Positions 1 to 5,234 of a stretch of DNA of 6,215 nucleotides are shown piece by piece. The stretch comes from Actinomycetota bacterium (GTDB lineage Bacteria; Actinomycetota; Actinomycetes; Nanopelagicales; Nanopelagicaceae), in contig VGAF01000069.1 in the NCBI GenBank assembly GCA_016870855.1, positions 1 through 6,215 on the forward strand, written 5' to 3'. A model generated the notes under the pieces. The model ran no database searches and was not told where the DNA came from. It was given only the letters and a program-made list of their open reading frames with translations. A program made the position numbers and the translations under genes. Every line of letters starts with the position of its first letter. The first letter of the stretch is position 1.

Positions 1-528
1 TGCAATCAAAGCGGAGGATGCTTTAACAACTTGTTCTTCACCAATTGCTCGCGATTGTGGTTCTGGGGATTCGCCTTCAGCAAGTGATTGATTCTTAACT
101 CTTGCCATCGTATGCATTGTGTGAACTAGTGGAATCCCATATCGCTCGGAAACCAACCAACCAAGCTGCCCAGAGATCCAATAATGCGAATGGATTAAGT
201 CGTAATAACCCGGTGATTTCTGTAGCTCATAACGAAGGTATGAAGACATCAGTGCACAGATTTGTGAGGGTAATTCATCCTTTGTAACGCTTCCATAAGG
301 CCCAGCTTCAAGATGAACCACATTTACGCCATCCCCGATCTCAATTACCTCTGGCAAATTAGGGCGATTGGCGCGGGTGAAAATATCCACCTTCACACCC
401 GATTCAGCAATTCGCTTCGCGCTCTCTACGACATAAACATTCATTCCACCGGCATCACCAGTACCCGCTTGTTCAAGCGGTGAGGTATGGAGCATCAATG
501 ATGCGATCCGGTTTGCGCGTTTAGCCAT
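1..528 (-). CDS. mshA: D-inositol-3-phosphate glycosyltransferase MshA, N-terminal part (runs off left edge)
   Basis: MshA transfers GlcNAc from UDP-GlcNAc to 1L-myo-inositol-1-phosphate, the first committed step of mycothiol synthesis, in the cytoplasm. The 176 residues visible form the N-terminal Rossmann half of a GT-B enzyme (family GT4); about 420-480 residues are usual, so roughly 60% lies outside the window. Diagnostic motifs are HTSPLEQAGTGDAGGMNVYV (residues 14-33, the glycine-rich donor/acceptor loop), HSHYWISGQLG (113-123) and HTMHTMARVKN (136-146). The start is ATG at 528-526. It overlaps the end of the upstream asparaginase gene by 8 bases, so translation is probably coupled. The reading frame is open to the edge. 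The family call rests on recognising these motifs and is firm. Confidence 0.95.
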   Translation of the reverse strand, partial: MAKRANRIASLMLHTSPLEQAGTGDAGGMNVYVVESAKRIAESGVKVDIFTRANRPNLPEVIEIGDGVNVVHLEAGPYGSVTKDELPSQICALMSSYLRYELQKSPGYYDLIHSHYWISGQLGWLVSERYGIPLVHTMHTMARVKNQSLAEGESPEPQSRAIGEEQVVKASSALIA

Positions 529-1459
529 GGCGCACGAGTTTACTCGCGCGAATCTCTCCTACAACATCGCCTCCGCCGAGCACGGTTTCACGCTCAATAT
601 CTAGCTCTATTCCAAGATGCGAAAGGCTTGCAAGAGCTAGCGTCATCGCCCCGCGTTGAGAGCCATCGCTCATCTTCCAAACAATCACTTCGCCACTTCG
701 AGTTCCAATCACCATCACGCCCTCAGCGCCATCCTTAACAAACAAACCATCTACCTTCTCCATCAAAACAGTCGGTAACCTTCCAACTCCAGAAACCATA
801 ACTGGGTTTGCACGACATGCAGTTACAACTTCTTGATGAACTGGGTCAGCCGAAAGAATTAGATTTCTAATTGCTTTAGCTAATCCAGATAACGAAATCG
901 CAAATAGCGGAGCGCCACATCCATCAACGCCGACTTTAATAATCGCCTCACCAGATAACTTTTCGAACTCTTCTCTTATGGCAAGCTGTAGTGGATGTGA
1001 GACCTCTTTATAACTTCCCAAATCCCAACCATTTACTTTGCAGGTCGCAACCATTCCAGCATGTTTACCGCTGCAATTTGCAGCTAGTGAAGTGGCAGCC
1101 TTATCTCCCCACGCCGCTCGCTCGGAAGCGCCAAGTGGTTTATCCGGGGTGTTCTTGAGCGCGCGCTCATCCAATCCAGCGCCGCTAAGAATTGAACGGG
1201 CCACATCAAGGTGCTCACCACCTCCCGCATGGCTAGCGCAAATCAGCGCTAACTCCTTTGGTGAAACTTTCAACCCCGCGCGAAGCATCGCCGAAGCTTG
1301 GATCGATTTAACAGCAGACCTTGGATAAAGAGGAGACTTCAAATCGCCTAACTCAAGGATTGGCGCTCCATCTTTATCAAGAATCAATAAGTGGCCAGCA
1401 TGAATCGATTCGACCATCTCATTTCGAACTACTTCAAGTAAATCTTCGCCTTGCTCCAT
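521..1459 (-). CDS. L-asparaginase, class 3 (Rhizobium etli ReAV type, Asparaginase_II family)
   Basis: This gene encodes 312 residues of a cytoplasmic enzyme hydrolysing L-asparagine to aspartate and ammonia. It belongs to the Asparaginase_II family (PF06089), which is unrelated to E. coli AnsA/AnsB. The tandem Ser-Lys catalytic elements described for R. etli ReAV are visible: R47-S48-A-V-K51, S76 in CASHAGGGEH (73-83), and K262 in WKMSDGSQR (261-269). The expected zinc ligands also appear, C129 and K132 in CSGKHAG (129-135) and C181 in DGCGAP (179-184). Length is normal and no active-site residue is missing. The ATG at 1459 overlaps the preceding nitrobindin stop by one base (TAATG), and no Shine-Dalgarno is evident, so re-initiation is likely. 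The mshA start lies inside its 3' end. Placement among redox genes and close to glnR suggests nitrogen salvage, but a direct regulatory link is inference. Confidence 0.92.
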   Translation of the reverse strand: MEQGEDLLEVVRNEMVESIHAGHLLILDKDGAPILELGDLKSPLYPRSAVKSIQASAMLRAGLKVSPKELALICASHAGGGEHLDVARSILSGAGLDERALKNTPDKPLGASERAAWGDKAATSLAANCSGKHAGMVATCKVNGWDLGSYKEVSHPLQLAIREEFEKLSGEAIIKVGVDGCGAPLFAISLSGLAKAIRNLILSADPVHQEVVTACRANPVMVSGVGRLPTVLMEKVDGLFVKDGAEGVMVIGTRSGEVIVWKMSDGSQRGAMTLALASLSHLGIELDIERETVLGGGDVVGEIRASKLVRHG

Positions 1460-1959
1460 TAGGAGGTCACGCGCGGCAGAGTCGACCAGATATGTGCTTG
1501 CAGTTTCTTTCCACCATAAGCCATGTCATAAGCGAAGAAGAGTTCACCATCCACTAATCCATAGAGGCGTTGTCCTTCAGTCACGCTCTTCGCGGTCGGT
1601 GCGGCATACCCGCTATCCATCACTAGTTGGATCTTTGGTCCATCAAATCGCCCAACCCATCCCTCAGCGATTCCAGTTGAGTGCGCCAGAACAACCTCTA
1701 ACTGATTATTCGGCTTCACTCGCCAAAATCCAGTCTCAGATGCAGCGGTGCTGATGATCTCGTTATTGTCATCGATAACCCAGGAGCGAGAGAAGTAAGT
1801 TAAGAATGGTCGACCATCATGGCTAAAGGTGACTTCTTGGGCGAATTGGAAGGACTTTGAATCAGGATAATCGCCATGACCTTTACCGCGCCATGTCCCA
1901 ACCATCCAGGCAAGTGGATTTAAATCAGGATGCAGACCTTCTGGAATTTGAAATGCCAC
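1459..1959 (-). CDS. Nitrobindin-like heme beta-barrel protein (FABP family, DUF1794), probable peroxynitrite isomerase
   Basis: The 166-residue product is a full-length nitrobindin. The family folds as a 10-strand beta-barrel holding ferric heme, and characterised members isomerise peroxynitrite to nitrate. Two hallmarks are visible: G21-T-W23-R-G25-K-G27 near the N-terminus (GxWxGxG) and H156 in KKLQAHIWSTLPRV, at the place of the proximal heme-ligand histidine near the C-terminus. There is no signal peptide, so it is cytoplasmic. The start is GTG at 1959-1957 in a TAGTG overlap with the stop of the 35-residue membrane protein gene. A GAGG ribosome-binding site (1969-1966) lies six bases upstream, within that small gene. 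The downstream asparaginase start overlaps its stop. The redox neighbours fit a role against reactive nitrogen species, though heme binding is inferred from the motifs only. Confidence 0.9.
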   Translation of the reverse strand: MAFQIPEGLHPDLNPLAWMVGTWRGKGHGDYPDSKSFQFAQEVTFSHDGRPFLTYFSRSWVIDDNNEIISTAASETGFWRVKPNNQLEVVLAHSTGIAEGWVGRFDGPKIQLVMDSGYAAPTAKSVTEGQRLYGLVDGELFFAYDMAYGGKKLQAHIWSTLPRVTS

Positions 1960-2066
1960 TACTCGCCTCGTTTCAACTTACGCCACATCCGTGCGGCATA
2001 ACCCAACATCGCTAGACCAAAGAAAAGGGTAGCGAGAATAAGTAGAACTGTTGTGATTATCTCCAT
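1959..2066 (-). CDS. Small single-pass membrane protein, 35 residues, unknown function
   Basis: An ATG at 2066-2064 opens a 35-codon frame ending in TAG at 1961-1959. The product has one hydrophobic stretch, residues 3-25 (IITTVLLILATLFFGLAMLG at 3-22), followed by a strongly basic tail, RMWRKLKRG (26-34). By the positive-inside rule this predicts an outside N-terminus and a cytosolic tail. The frame fills almost exactly the gap between ygfZ and nitrobindin: 16 bases after the ygfZ stop, and a one-base overlap (TAGTG) with the nitrobindin start. That fit, the clean membrane segment and the same strand argue for a real gene. No strong Shine-Dalgarno is seen; GGGCGG upstream is weak, so expression probably depends on readthrough translation from ygfZ. 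I recognise no family. It could be a membrane tether or modulator for a neighbouring redox protein, but that is only a guess. Confidence 0.75.
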   Translation of the reverse strand: MEIITTVLLILATLFFGLAMLGYAARMWRKLKRGE

Positions 2067-2082
2067 TAACTAAGCCGCCCAA

Positions 2083-2991
2083 CTATTCAATCGGCACCAG
2101 GATCTCTTGACTCGCCGAGATTCCTTCGGCCATAAGCACTGCATCAGCCGGCGTAGTCCGCTTGATTACCGCAAGGGCAATCGGGCCCAACTCATGATGG
2201 CGGGCGACCGAGCCGATAAAACCTATCTCTTTACCTTCATTAGAAACCGGCGAGCCATGTTTTGGTAGATCAACTGAGCTTCCATCTAAATGCAAAAGCA
2301 CTAATCGACGCGGTGGATGGCCAAGATTAAATACCTTTGCCACCGTCTCTTGGCCGCGATAACAACCTTTATTCATGTGAACTGATTTATTTAATGCGCC
2401 TAATTCATTTGGGATCGACTTATGGTCGGTATCTAATCCAATCCGCGCCCGGCCACTAGCGATTCGCTCTGCTTCTAGCGCCCAAATACCAACTTGTAGA
2501 TTTGATGAATTAAACGCCTTTGCTGTTCCTTCAACTTCAGCGCGCGGAACTAGCGCATAAGGGCCACCTAAATCATCGCTCTTTCCGGGCGCACGGAAGA
2601 TCGCATATTGATCCGATACATCCCTAACTTCAACTTGGAGCATGAACTTCATTCGCTCAAGATAGGAGATAAGCGAATCTCTTTTATCCTGATCTAGATG
2701 GATAAATGTCGAACTTCCATCATCTACCAAGAAAAATTGCTGTTCTACATGTCCTTGGGGGTCGAGGATCAGCGCCTCTTTCCAATCACCGGGTTGTAGT
2801 TTCTCTAGGTGCTGGGTTGTTAGCGAGTGCAACCAAGTAAGTCGATCAGCGCCACTTATCTCAATTACGGCTCGATGGGAGAAATCGGCCCAAGCTTTTC
2901 CTTCAGCTAGTGCGCGCTGCTCTTTGGCTACCTCACCAAAATGCCAGATCGCGCCTTTATCTAGGCCCTCTTCAACGTAGACAGCGGTCAT
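2083..2991 (-). CDS. ygfZ: Folate-binding YgfZ/GcvT-like protein, iron-sulfur cluster maintenance
   Basis: This 302-residue protein has the GcvT-like fold of YgfZ, a cytoplasmic tetrahydrofolate-binding protein needed for assembly or repair of some Fe-S enzymes, especially MiaB-type radical-SAM proteins. The signature KGCYRGQETVAKV spans residues 208-220, with the conserved cysteine at C210. The segment GADRLTWLHSLTTQ (47-60) is the usual N-terminal GcvT-like motif, and RARIGLDTDHKSIPNE (181-196) is the typical central block. Length is normal for actinobacterial homologues. The ATG at 2991 overlaps the stop of the upstream Fur gene by four bases (ATGA), indicating coupled translation. Its stop is followed by only 16 bases before the small membrane protein gene. 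Pairing with a Fur-family metal sensor and a thioredoxin suits a role in oxidative-stress recovery of Fe-S proteins; no aminomethyltransferase role is expected. Confidence 0.93.
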   Translation of the reverse strand: MTAVYVEEGLDKGAIWHFGEVAKEQRALAEGKAWADFSHRAVIEISGADRLTWLHSLTTQHLEKLQPGDWKEALILDPQGHVEQQFFLVDDGSSTFIHLDQDKRDSLISYLERMKFMLQVEVRDVSDQYAIFRAPGKSDDLGGPYALVPRAEVEGTAKAFNSSNLQVGIWALEAERIASGRARIGLDTDHKSIPNELGALNKSVHMNKGCYRGQETVAKVFNLGHPPRRLVLLHLDGSSVDLPKHGSPVSNEGKEIGFIGSVARHHELGPIALAVIKRTTPADAVLMAEGISASQEILVPIE

Positions 2992-3407
2992 TTCTTCGCG
3001 CAGTTTTGGCAGGTTCCGTAGATGGCAAAGTGAGTCACATCAGTCTTAAATCCATATTCATCAACGAGCGCATTCACAAACTGCGCAGCCGTCTCTATCG
3101 GGGCATCGCCTACCGAACCGCAATTTCCGCATACCAAGTGAAGGTGGGTTAACTCTTCCGCAGCGTGATATGTAGCCCCACCATGACCAAGATGGGTATG
3201 TTGAACTAAGCCAACATTTTCTAGCGTCTCAAGGTTTCTATAAACGGTGGAGAGATTGATTCCGGGATGGGTCTTGCGAACCTTCTCGGCAACCTCTTCT
3301 GGGGTGGCATGGCCAAGCTCGCGAACAGCGCTTAGAACTAACTCGCGCTGGGGAGTTAAGCGAAGACCTTTCTCGCGTAACTCATGAGCTTTCTCTTTAT
3401 TTGCCAC
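2988..3407 (-). CDS. Fur-family metalloregulator, Nur-like (putative nickel-responsive repressor)
   Basis: The 139-residue protein has the Fur layout: a winged helix with RLTPQRELVLSAV (16-28) and recognition helix NLSTVYRNLETL (51-62), then a dimerisation/metal domain. Two CxxC pairs, C93/C96 and C133/C136, form the structural zinc site. It matches what I recall of Streptomyces Nur almost without gaps, including HLGHG (72-76) and THFAIYG (125-131). The three histidines I recall as Nur's nickel site, H70, H72 and H126, are all present. Of the second metal site (H33, H86, H88, H90), H33, H88 and H90 are kept but position 86 is Leu. The start is GTG at 3407, nine bases after DUF4395. It overlaps ygfZ by ATGA. 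Nur represses nickel uptake and iron SOD in Streptomyces; here targets are unknown. PerR, Zur or another Fur specificity cannot be fully excluded. Confidence 0.88.
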   Translation of the reverse strand: MANKEKAHELREKGLRLTPQRELVLSAVRELGHATPEEVAEKVRKTHPGINLSTVYRNLETLENVGLVQHTHLGHGGATYHAAEELTHLHLVCGNCGSVGDAPIETAAQFVNALVDEYGFKTDVTHFAIYGTCQNCAKK

Positions 3408-3416
3408 CCCGTAATT

Positions 3417-3914
3417 CTAGAGGCTCGGTAGGTTGTATGAATCCTCGTGATTTTTACGCGAAGTAACCGCACTTTTCGCCCGCACAATCAAGAGATAGAC
3501 CTCGCAACCAAGGCAGTAATTGAATCCCGCATTTAGGAAGGCTGCTGCCAACGCGAAGCTGATGATCACCAAACCAAGTGTTGAAGCACCGAGTGTGTAA
3601 GCAATAGTTGCGTTTATGGCAAATAGGAAGCCAACTAGTTGGGCAAATTGTGGTGGCCGAACATCTTCAGTTGGAACATCATCACTTAGCCTTGGCTTCA
3701 CAAATTTGCGATAGATAAAACTATAGGGCGATGAACCAAGAAATGCCCCGAGGGTAAAGACCGCTAGTTGCCAATATAGAAGCGGTAAGAATTGAGTCAC
3801 AATAAAAGCGCTCAACACGAGCGTTGTTAAGACTGCACCGAAACGAGGTCCGCGGGCATCGATTAACTTCACATCGCTATTTATTTTGAAAGTTAGAACA
3901 TTTGTAATAGACAT
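3417..3914 (-). CDS. DUF4395 integral membrane protein with a conserved CxxC
   Basis: This 165-residue membrane protein matches the DUF4395 family. The N-terminal block IDARGPRFGAVLTT (18-31) and the C-terminal block NYCLGCEVYLLI (132-143) are its recognisable ends. About four hydrophobic segments are visible, near residues 26-45, 47-62, 91-108 and 110-130. A basic/acidic loop lies around 66-88, and a polar tail follows 145. C134 and C137 form a CxxC at the membrane face, a plausible thiol-redox site. The biochemical function of the family is not established to my knowledge. Homologues in actinobacteria commonly sit beside a thioredoxin-like gene, as here. The start is ATG at 3914 with a clear AAGGAG five bases upstream; it leads the nur-ygfZ run. 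A role in passing electrons or thiols with the thioredoxin is inference from context. Confidence 0.85.
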   Translation of the reverse strand: MSITNVLTFKINSDVKLIDARGPRFGAVLTTLVLSAFIVTQFLPLLYWQLAVFTLGAFLGSSPYSFIYRKFVKPRLSDDVPTEDVRPPQFAQLVGFLFAINATIAYTLGASTLGLVIISFALAAAFLNAGFNYCLGCEVYLLIVRAKSAVTSRKNHEDSYNLPSL

Positions 3915-3918
3915 TTTC

Positions 3919-3968
3919 TCTCCTTGTAAGTCATGAATGGATGGATTTGCGCTACGACTTAGCGGAGA
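3919..3968 (-). promoter_or_regulatory. Leader hairpin predicted to bury the DUF4395 Shine-Dalgarno
   Basis: Read on the minus strand, TCTCC (3968-3964) pairs perfectly with GGAGA (3923-3919), the core of the ribosome-binding site. After a small internal loop (GC against CAA), TAAGTC (3961-3956) pairs perfectly with GACTTA (3932-3927). A G-U and a U-A pair extend this to eight base pairs, closing a loop of about 19 bases. The ATG lies just outside the stem. The complementarity is seen directly; regulation by temperature, ligand or protein is inference, and no known riboswitch class is recognised. A second possible stem, GGGGCT (4025-4020) with AGCCTC (3983-3978), lies further 5'. Confidence 0.45.
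3920..3925 (-). promoter_or_regulatory. Strong Shine-Dalgarno of the DUF4395 gene
   Basis: On the minus strand the sequence reads AAGGAG, five bases before the ATG at 3914. It is the only canonical ribosome-binding site in the leftward unit, where most other starts rely on overlap with the previous gene. This supports 3914 as the first translated start of that operon. Confidence 0.8.
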
Positions 3969-4042
3969 CAGAGCTGTGAGGCTACGCGGCAGAAATCAAT
4001 GACGCGACGTTTTGTAAATAGCCCCTGGCACATAGTGAGGGA

Positions 4043-4071
4043 ATTTTAGCGGCTAGTTAGAAGGTAAGCGA
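4043..4071 (-). promoter_or_regulatory. Possible promoter for the DUF4395-nur-ygfZ operon (weak)
   Basis: The 175-bp gap after the thioredoxin gene holds TAAAAT on the minus strand (4048-4043), a five of six match to a -10 box. Seventeen bases upstream is TCGCTT (4071-4066), a poor -35. Transcription from here would give a leader of roughly 120 bases containing the hairpin next to the start codon. The call is tentative because the -35 is weak. Confidence 0.25.
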
Positions 4072-4073
4072 GT

Positions 4074-4088
4074 TGCGAATTATTTGCA
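4074..4088. promoter_or_regulatory. Near-palindrome resembling a Nur/Fur operator
   Basis: The plus strand reads TGCGA-ATTAT-TTGCA; the minus strand reads TGCAA-ATAAT-TCGCA. The half-sites are inverted repeats with one mismatch, spaced by five bases. This resembles the Streptomyces Nur box I recall as tGCaa-N5-ttGC, with one deviation. It begins just beyond the thioredoxin stop and directly abuts the region of the possible -35 of the operon that encodes the Nur-like protein, where an autoregulatory operator could sit. Binding is inference. Confidence 0.35.
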
Positions 4089-4089
4089 G

Positions 4090-4506
4090 CTATTTGAGCG
4101 CATCAATGGTGGCAAGAATCTCATCCCGCTTCGGCGCCCCAATCGCCCGTCCGATCTCTACCCCATCGCTATCTAAAACCAAGGTTGTTGGAGTTGAACG
4201 GATATCTAACTTTCGAACTAACTCAAGGTTCTTCTCCGCATCCACCTCTATATGTTTCACATCATTTAGGTCTGCGGTTATATCCGAAAGCAAAGCTCGA
4301 GTTGCTCGGCATGGAGTACAGAAAGCAGAAGAAAATTGAATGAATGTTGCCCGCGATCCAAAATCACTTCCAAAGTCGCTCGCATCCAAAGGATTTACAT
4401 CCGCTCTTCGCCTCTTCGCCTTCACCTTCCCGCGACTTGCTTGATACCAAATCCCATAAGCGCTCGCGAGCGTGAAAATAAGGAGAATTGGAAGGTATTC
4501 AGACAC
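4090..4506 (-). CDS. Membrane-anchored thioredoxin-family protein
   Basis: The 138-residue product has a single N-terminal hydrophobic anchor (residues 4-20, LPILLIFTLASAYGIW at 5-20), then a basic linker KVKAKRRR (27-34), then a thioredoxin domain (about 40-138). The active site is C63-T-P-C66 in FSSAFCTPCRATRALL. The cis-proline loop is S104-T-P106-T, as expected for a catalytic thioredoxin fold. The basic stretch directly after the anchor predicts a cytoplasmic catalytic domain, so this is probably not an exported ResA-like oxidoreductase. The start is GTG at 4506; an in-frame TAA lies about 20 bases upstream and no other Met occurs in the protein, so the start is well constrained. It is transcribed divergently from glnR with 20 bp between starts, and lies upstream of DUF4395 on the same strand. 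The substrate is unknown; DUF4395 is the obvious candidate partner. Confidence 0.88.
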   Translation of the reverse strand: MSEYLPILLIFTLASAYGIWYQASRGKVKAKRRRADVNPLDASDFGSDFGSRATFIQFSSAFCTPCRATRALLSDITADLNDVKHIEVDAEKNLELVRKLDIRSTPTTLVLDSDGVEIGRAIGAPKRDEILATIDALK

Positions 4507-4515
4507 GTGGGTATT
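4488..4515 (+). promoter_or_regulatory. Candidate glnR promoter giving a leaderless transcript
   Basis: TTGGAA (4488-4493) and TATTCT (4510-4515) are separated by 16 bases and lie 11 bases before the glnR ATG at 4527. The predicted transcription start would fall at or just before the ATG, and no Shine-Dalgarno precedes it, so a leaderless mRNA is plausible, as is common in actinobacteria. Each hexamer matches consensus at four of six positions. The -35 lies inside the first codons of the divergent thioredoxin gene. Confidence 0.35.
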
Positions 4516-4526
4516 CTTCCATTCTT

Positions 4527-5234
4527 ATGGCGCGCATTCTACTTTTGACGAACTCGCAAGGCGCGAGCGCAGAAGTGCTTCCTGCACTCTCTTTGCTCCA
4601 GCACCAAGTTCGCATATTGCCCGCTGTCGGTTCCGTTCTAGTTGATATCCCAGAAGTTGATTGTTTGTTTATCGATGCTCGTCGTGATTTACCTTCATCC
4701 AAAGCGCTTTCGAAGTTAATCGCAACAACTGGCGCTGGTTGTCCAATCATCTTGATTACAACCGAAGGTGGAATGCCGGCAATGAGCGCTGATTGGGGAT
4801 TTGATGATGTAATCCTCGATAGCGCAGGACCTGCCGAAGTCGACGCACGCATCCGCGTCGCGATTGGAAAACTAGAAGCTGCCCGCGTTGCTGCTGACCC
4901 AAGCTCGGGTGAAATCAAGAGCGGTGAATTAATAATCGATGAGAAGAGCTACACTGCAAAAATAAAAGGTCGCTCTCTTGATTTAACCTTTAAAGAATTT
5001 GAACTTCTTAAATATCTAGCCCAACACCCCGGCCGCGTCTTTACGCGCGCCCAGCTATTACAAGAAATCTGGGGCTATGACTACTTCGGTGGCACAAGGA
5101 CTGTTGATGTTCATATCCGCCGCCTCCGCTCAAAACTCGGCCCCGAGTTTGAAGCCATTATTGGAACGGTTAGAAATGTCGGCTATCGCTTCAACACCAG
5201 TCGCGATGCTGCTCTCCAAGATGAACGCTCTTGA
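4527..5234 (+). CDS. glnR: GlnR-type orphan response regulator of nitrogen metabolism
   Basis: This 235-residue OmpR/PhoB-type regulator closely resembles actinobacterial GlnR, the activator/repressor of glutamine synthetase, ammonium transport and nitrate assimilation genes. The receiver domain (1-115) is atypical: the usual acidic pair after strand 1 is replaced by T8-N9 in ILLLTNSQG, and the usual lysine region reads ILDSAGPAEVDAR (96-108) with no lysine. D50 remains at the phosphoacceptor position in FIDARRDLP (48-56), with R52 nearby, as in GlnR, whose dimerisation is reported not to need phosphorylation. The winged helix (about 130-222) has LDLTFKEFELLKYLAQHPGR (151-170) and recognition helix GGTRTVDVHIRRLRSKL (188-204). 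I chose ATG 4527 because homologues start with M-x-x-LLLLTN. A TTG at 4488 would overlap the thioredoxin gene and has its Shine-Dalgarno too close. No kinase gene is adjacent. It overlaps mshD by TTGA. Confidence 0.92.
   Translation: MARILLLTNSQGASAEVLPALSLLQHQVRILPAVGSVLVDIPEVDCLFIDARRDLPSSKALSKLIATTGAGCPIILITTEGGMPAMSADWGFDDVILDSAGPAEVDARIRVAIGKLEAARVAADPSSGEIKSGELIIDEKSYTAKIKGRSLDLTFKEFELLKYLAQHPGRVFTRAQLLQEIWGYDYFGGTRTVDVHIRRLRSKLGPEFEAIIGTVRNVGYRFNTSRDAALQDERS

Noticed and set aside
102..287. Short plus-strand frame at the left edge
   Set aside because: It is antisense to the conserved MshA N-terminal domain and shows no independent evidence of coding.
1461..1466. Perfect AGGAGG on the plus strand
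   Set aside because: It reads away from the real genes here and is followed by no plus-strand gene; it is the complement of the last codons of nitrobindin.
1038..1557. Open frames on the plus strand across the asparaginase and nitrobindin genes
   Set aside because: They are antisense to two well-supported genes with full catalytic motifs, and their translations show no domain or coding-like composition.
4074..4092. The near-palindrome after the thioredoxin stop read as a Rho-independent terminator
   Set aside because: The arms are only five bases with an AT-rich centre and no T-run follows, so it would not form a stable terminator.
4488..4526. Upstream TTG start extending GlnR by 13 residues
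   Set aside because: The AGGAG is only two bases from the TTG, the extension overlaps the thioredoxin gene, and GlnR homologues begin at the position of ATG 4527.
4499..4918. A 139-codon minus-strand frame inside glnR
   Set aside because: It lies antisense to the GlnR receiver domain, is rich in Ser/Arg/Ala as expected of a shadow frame, and matches no known family.
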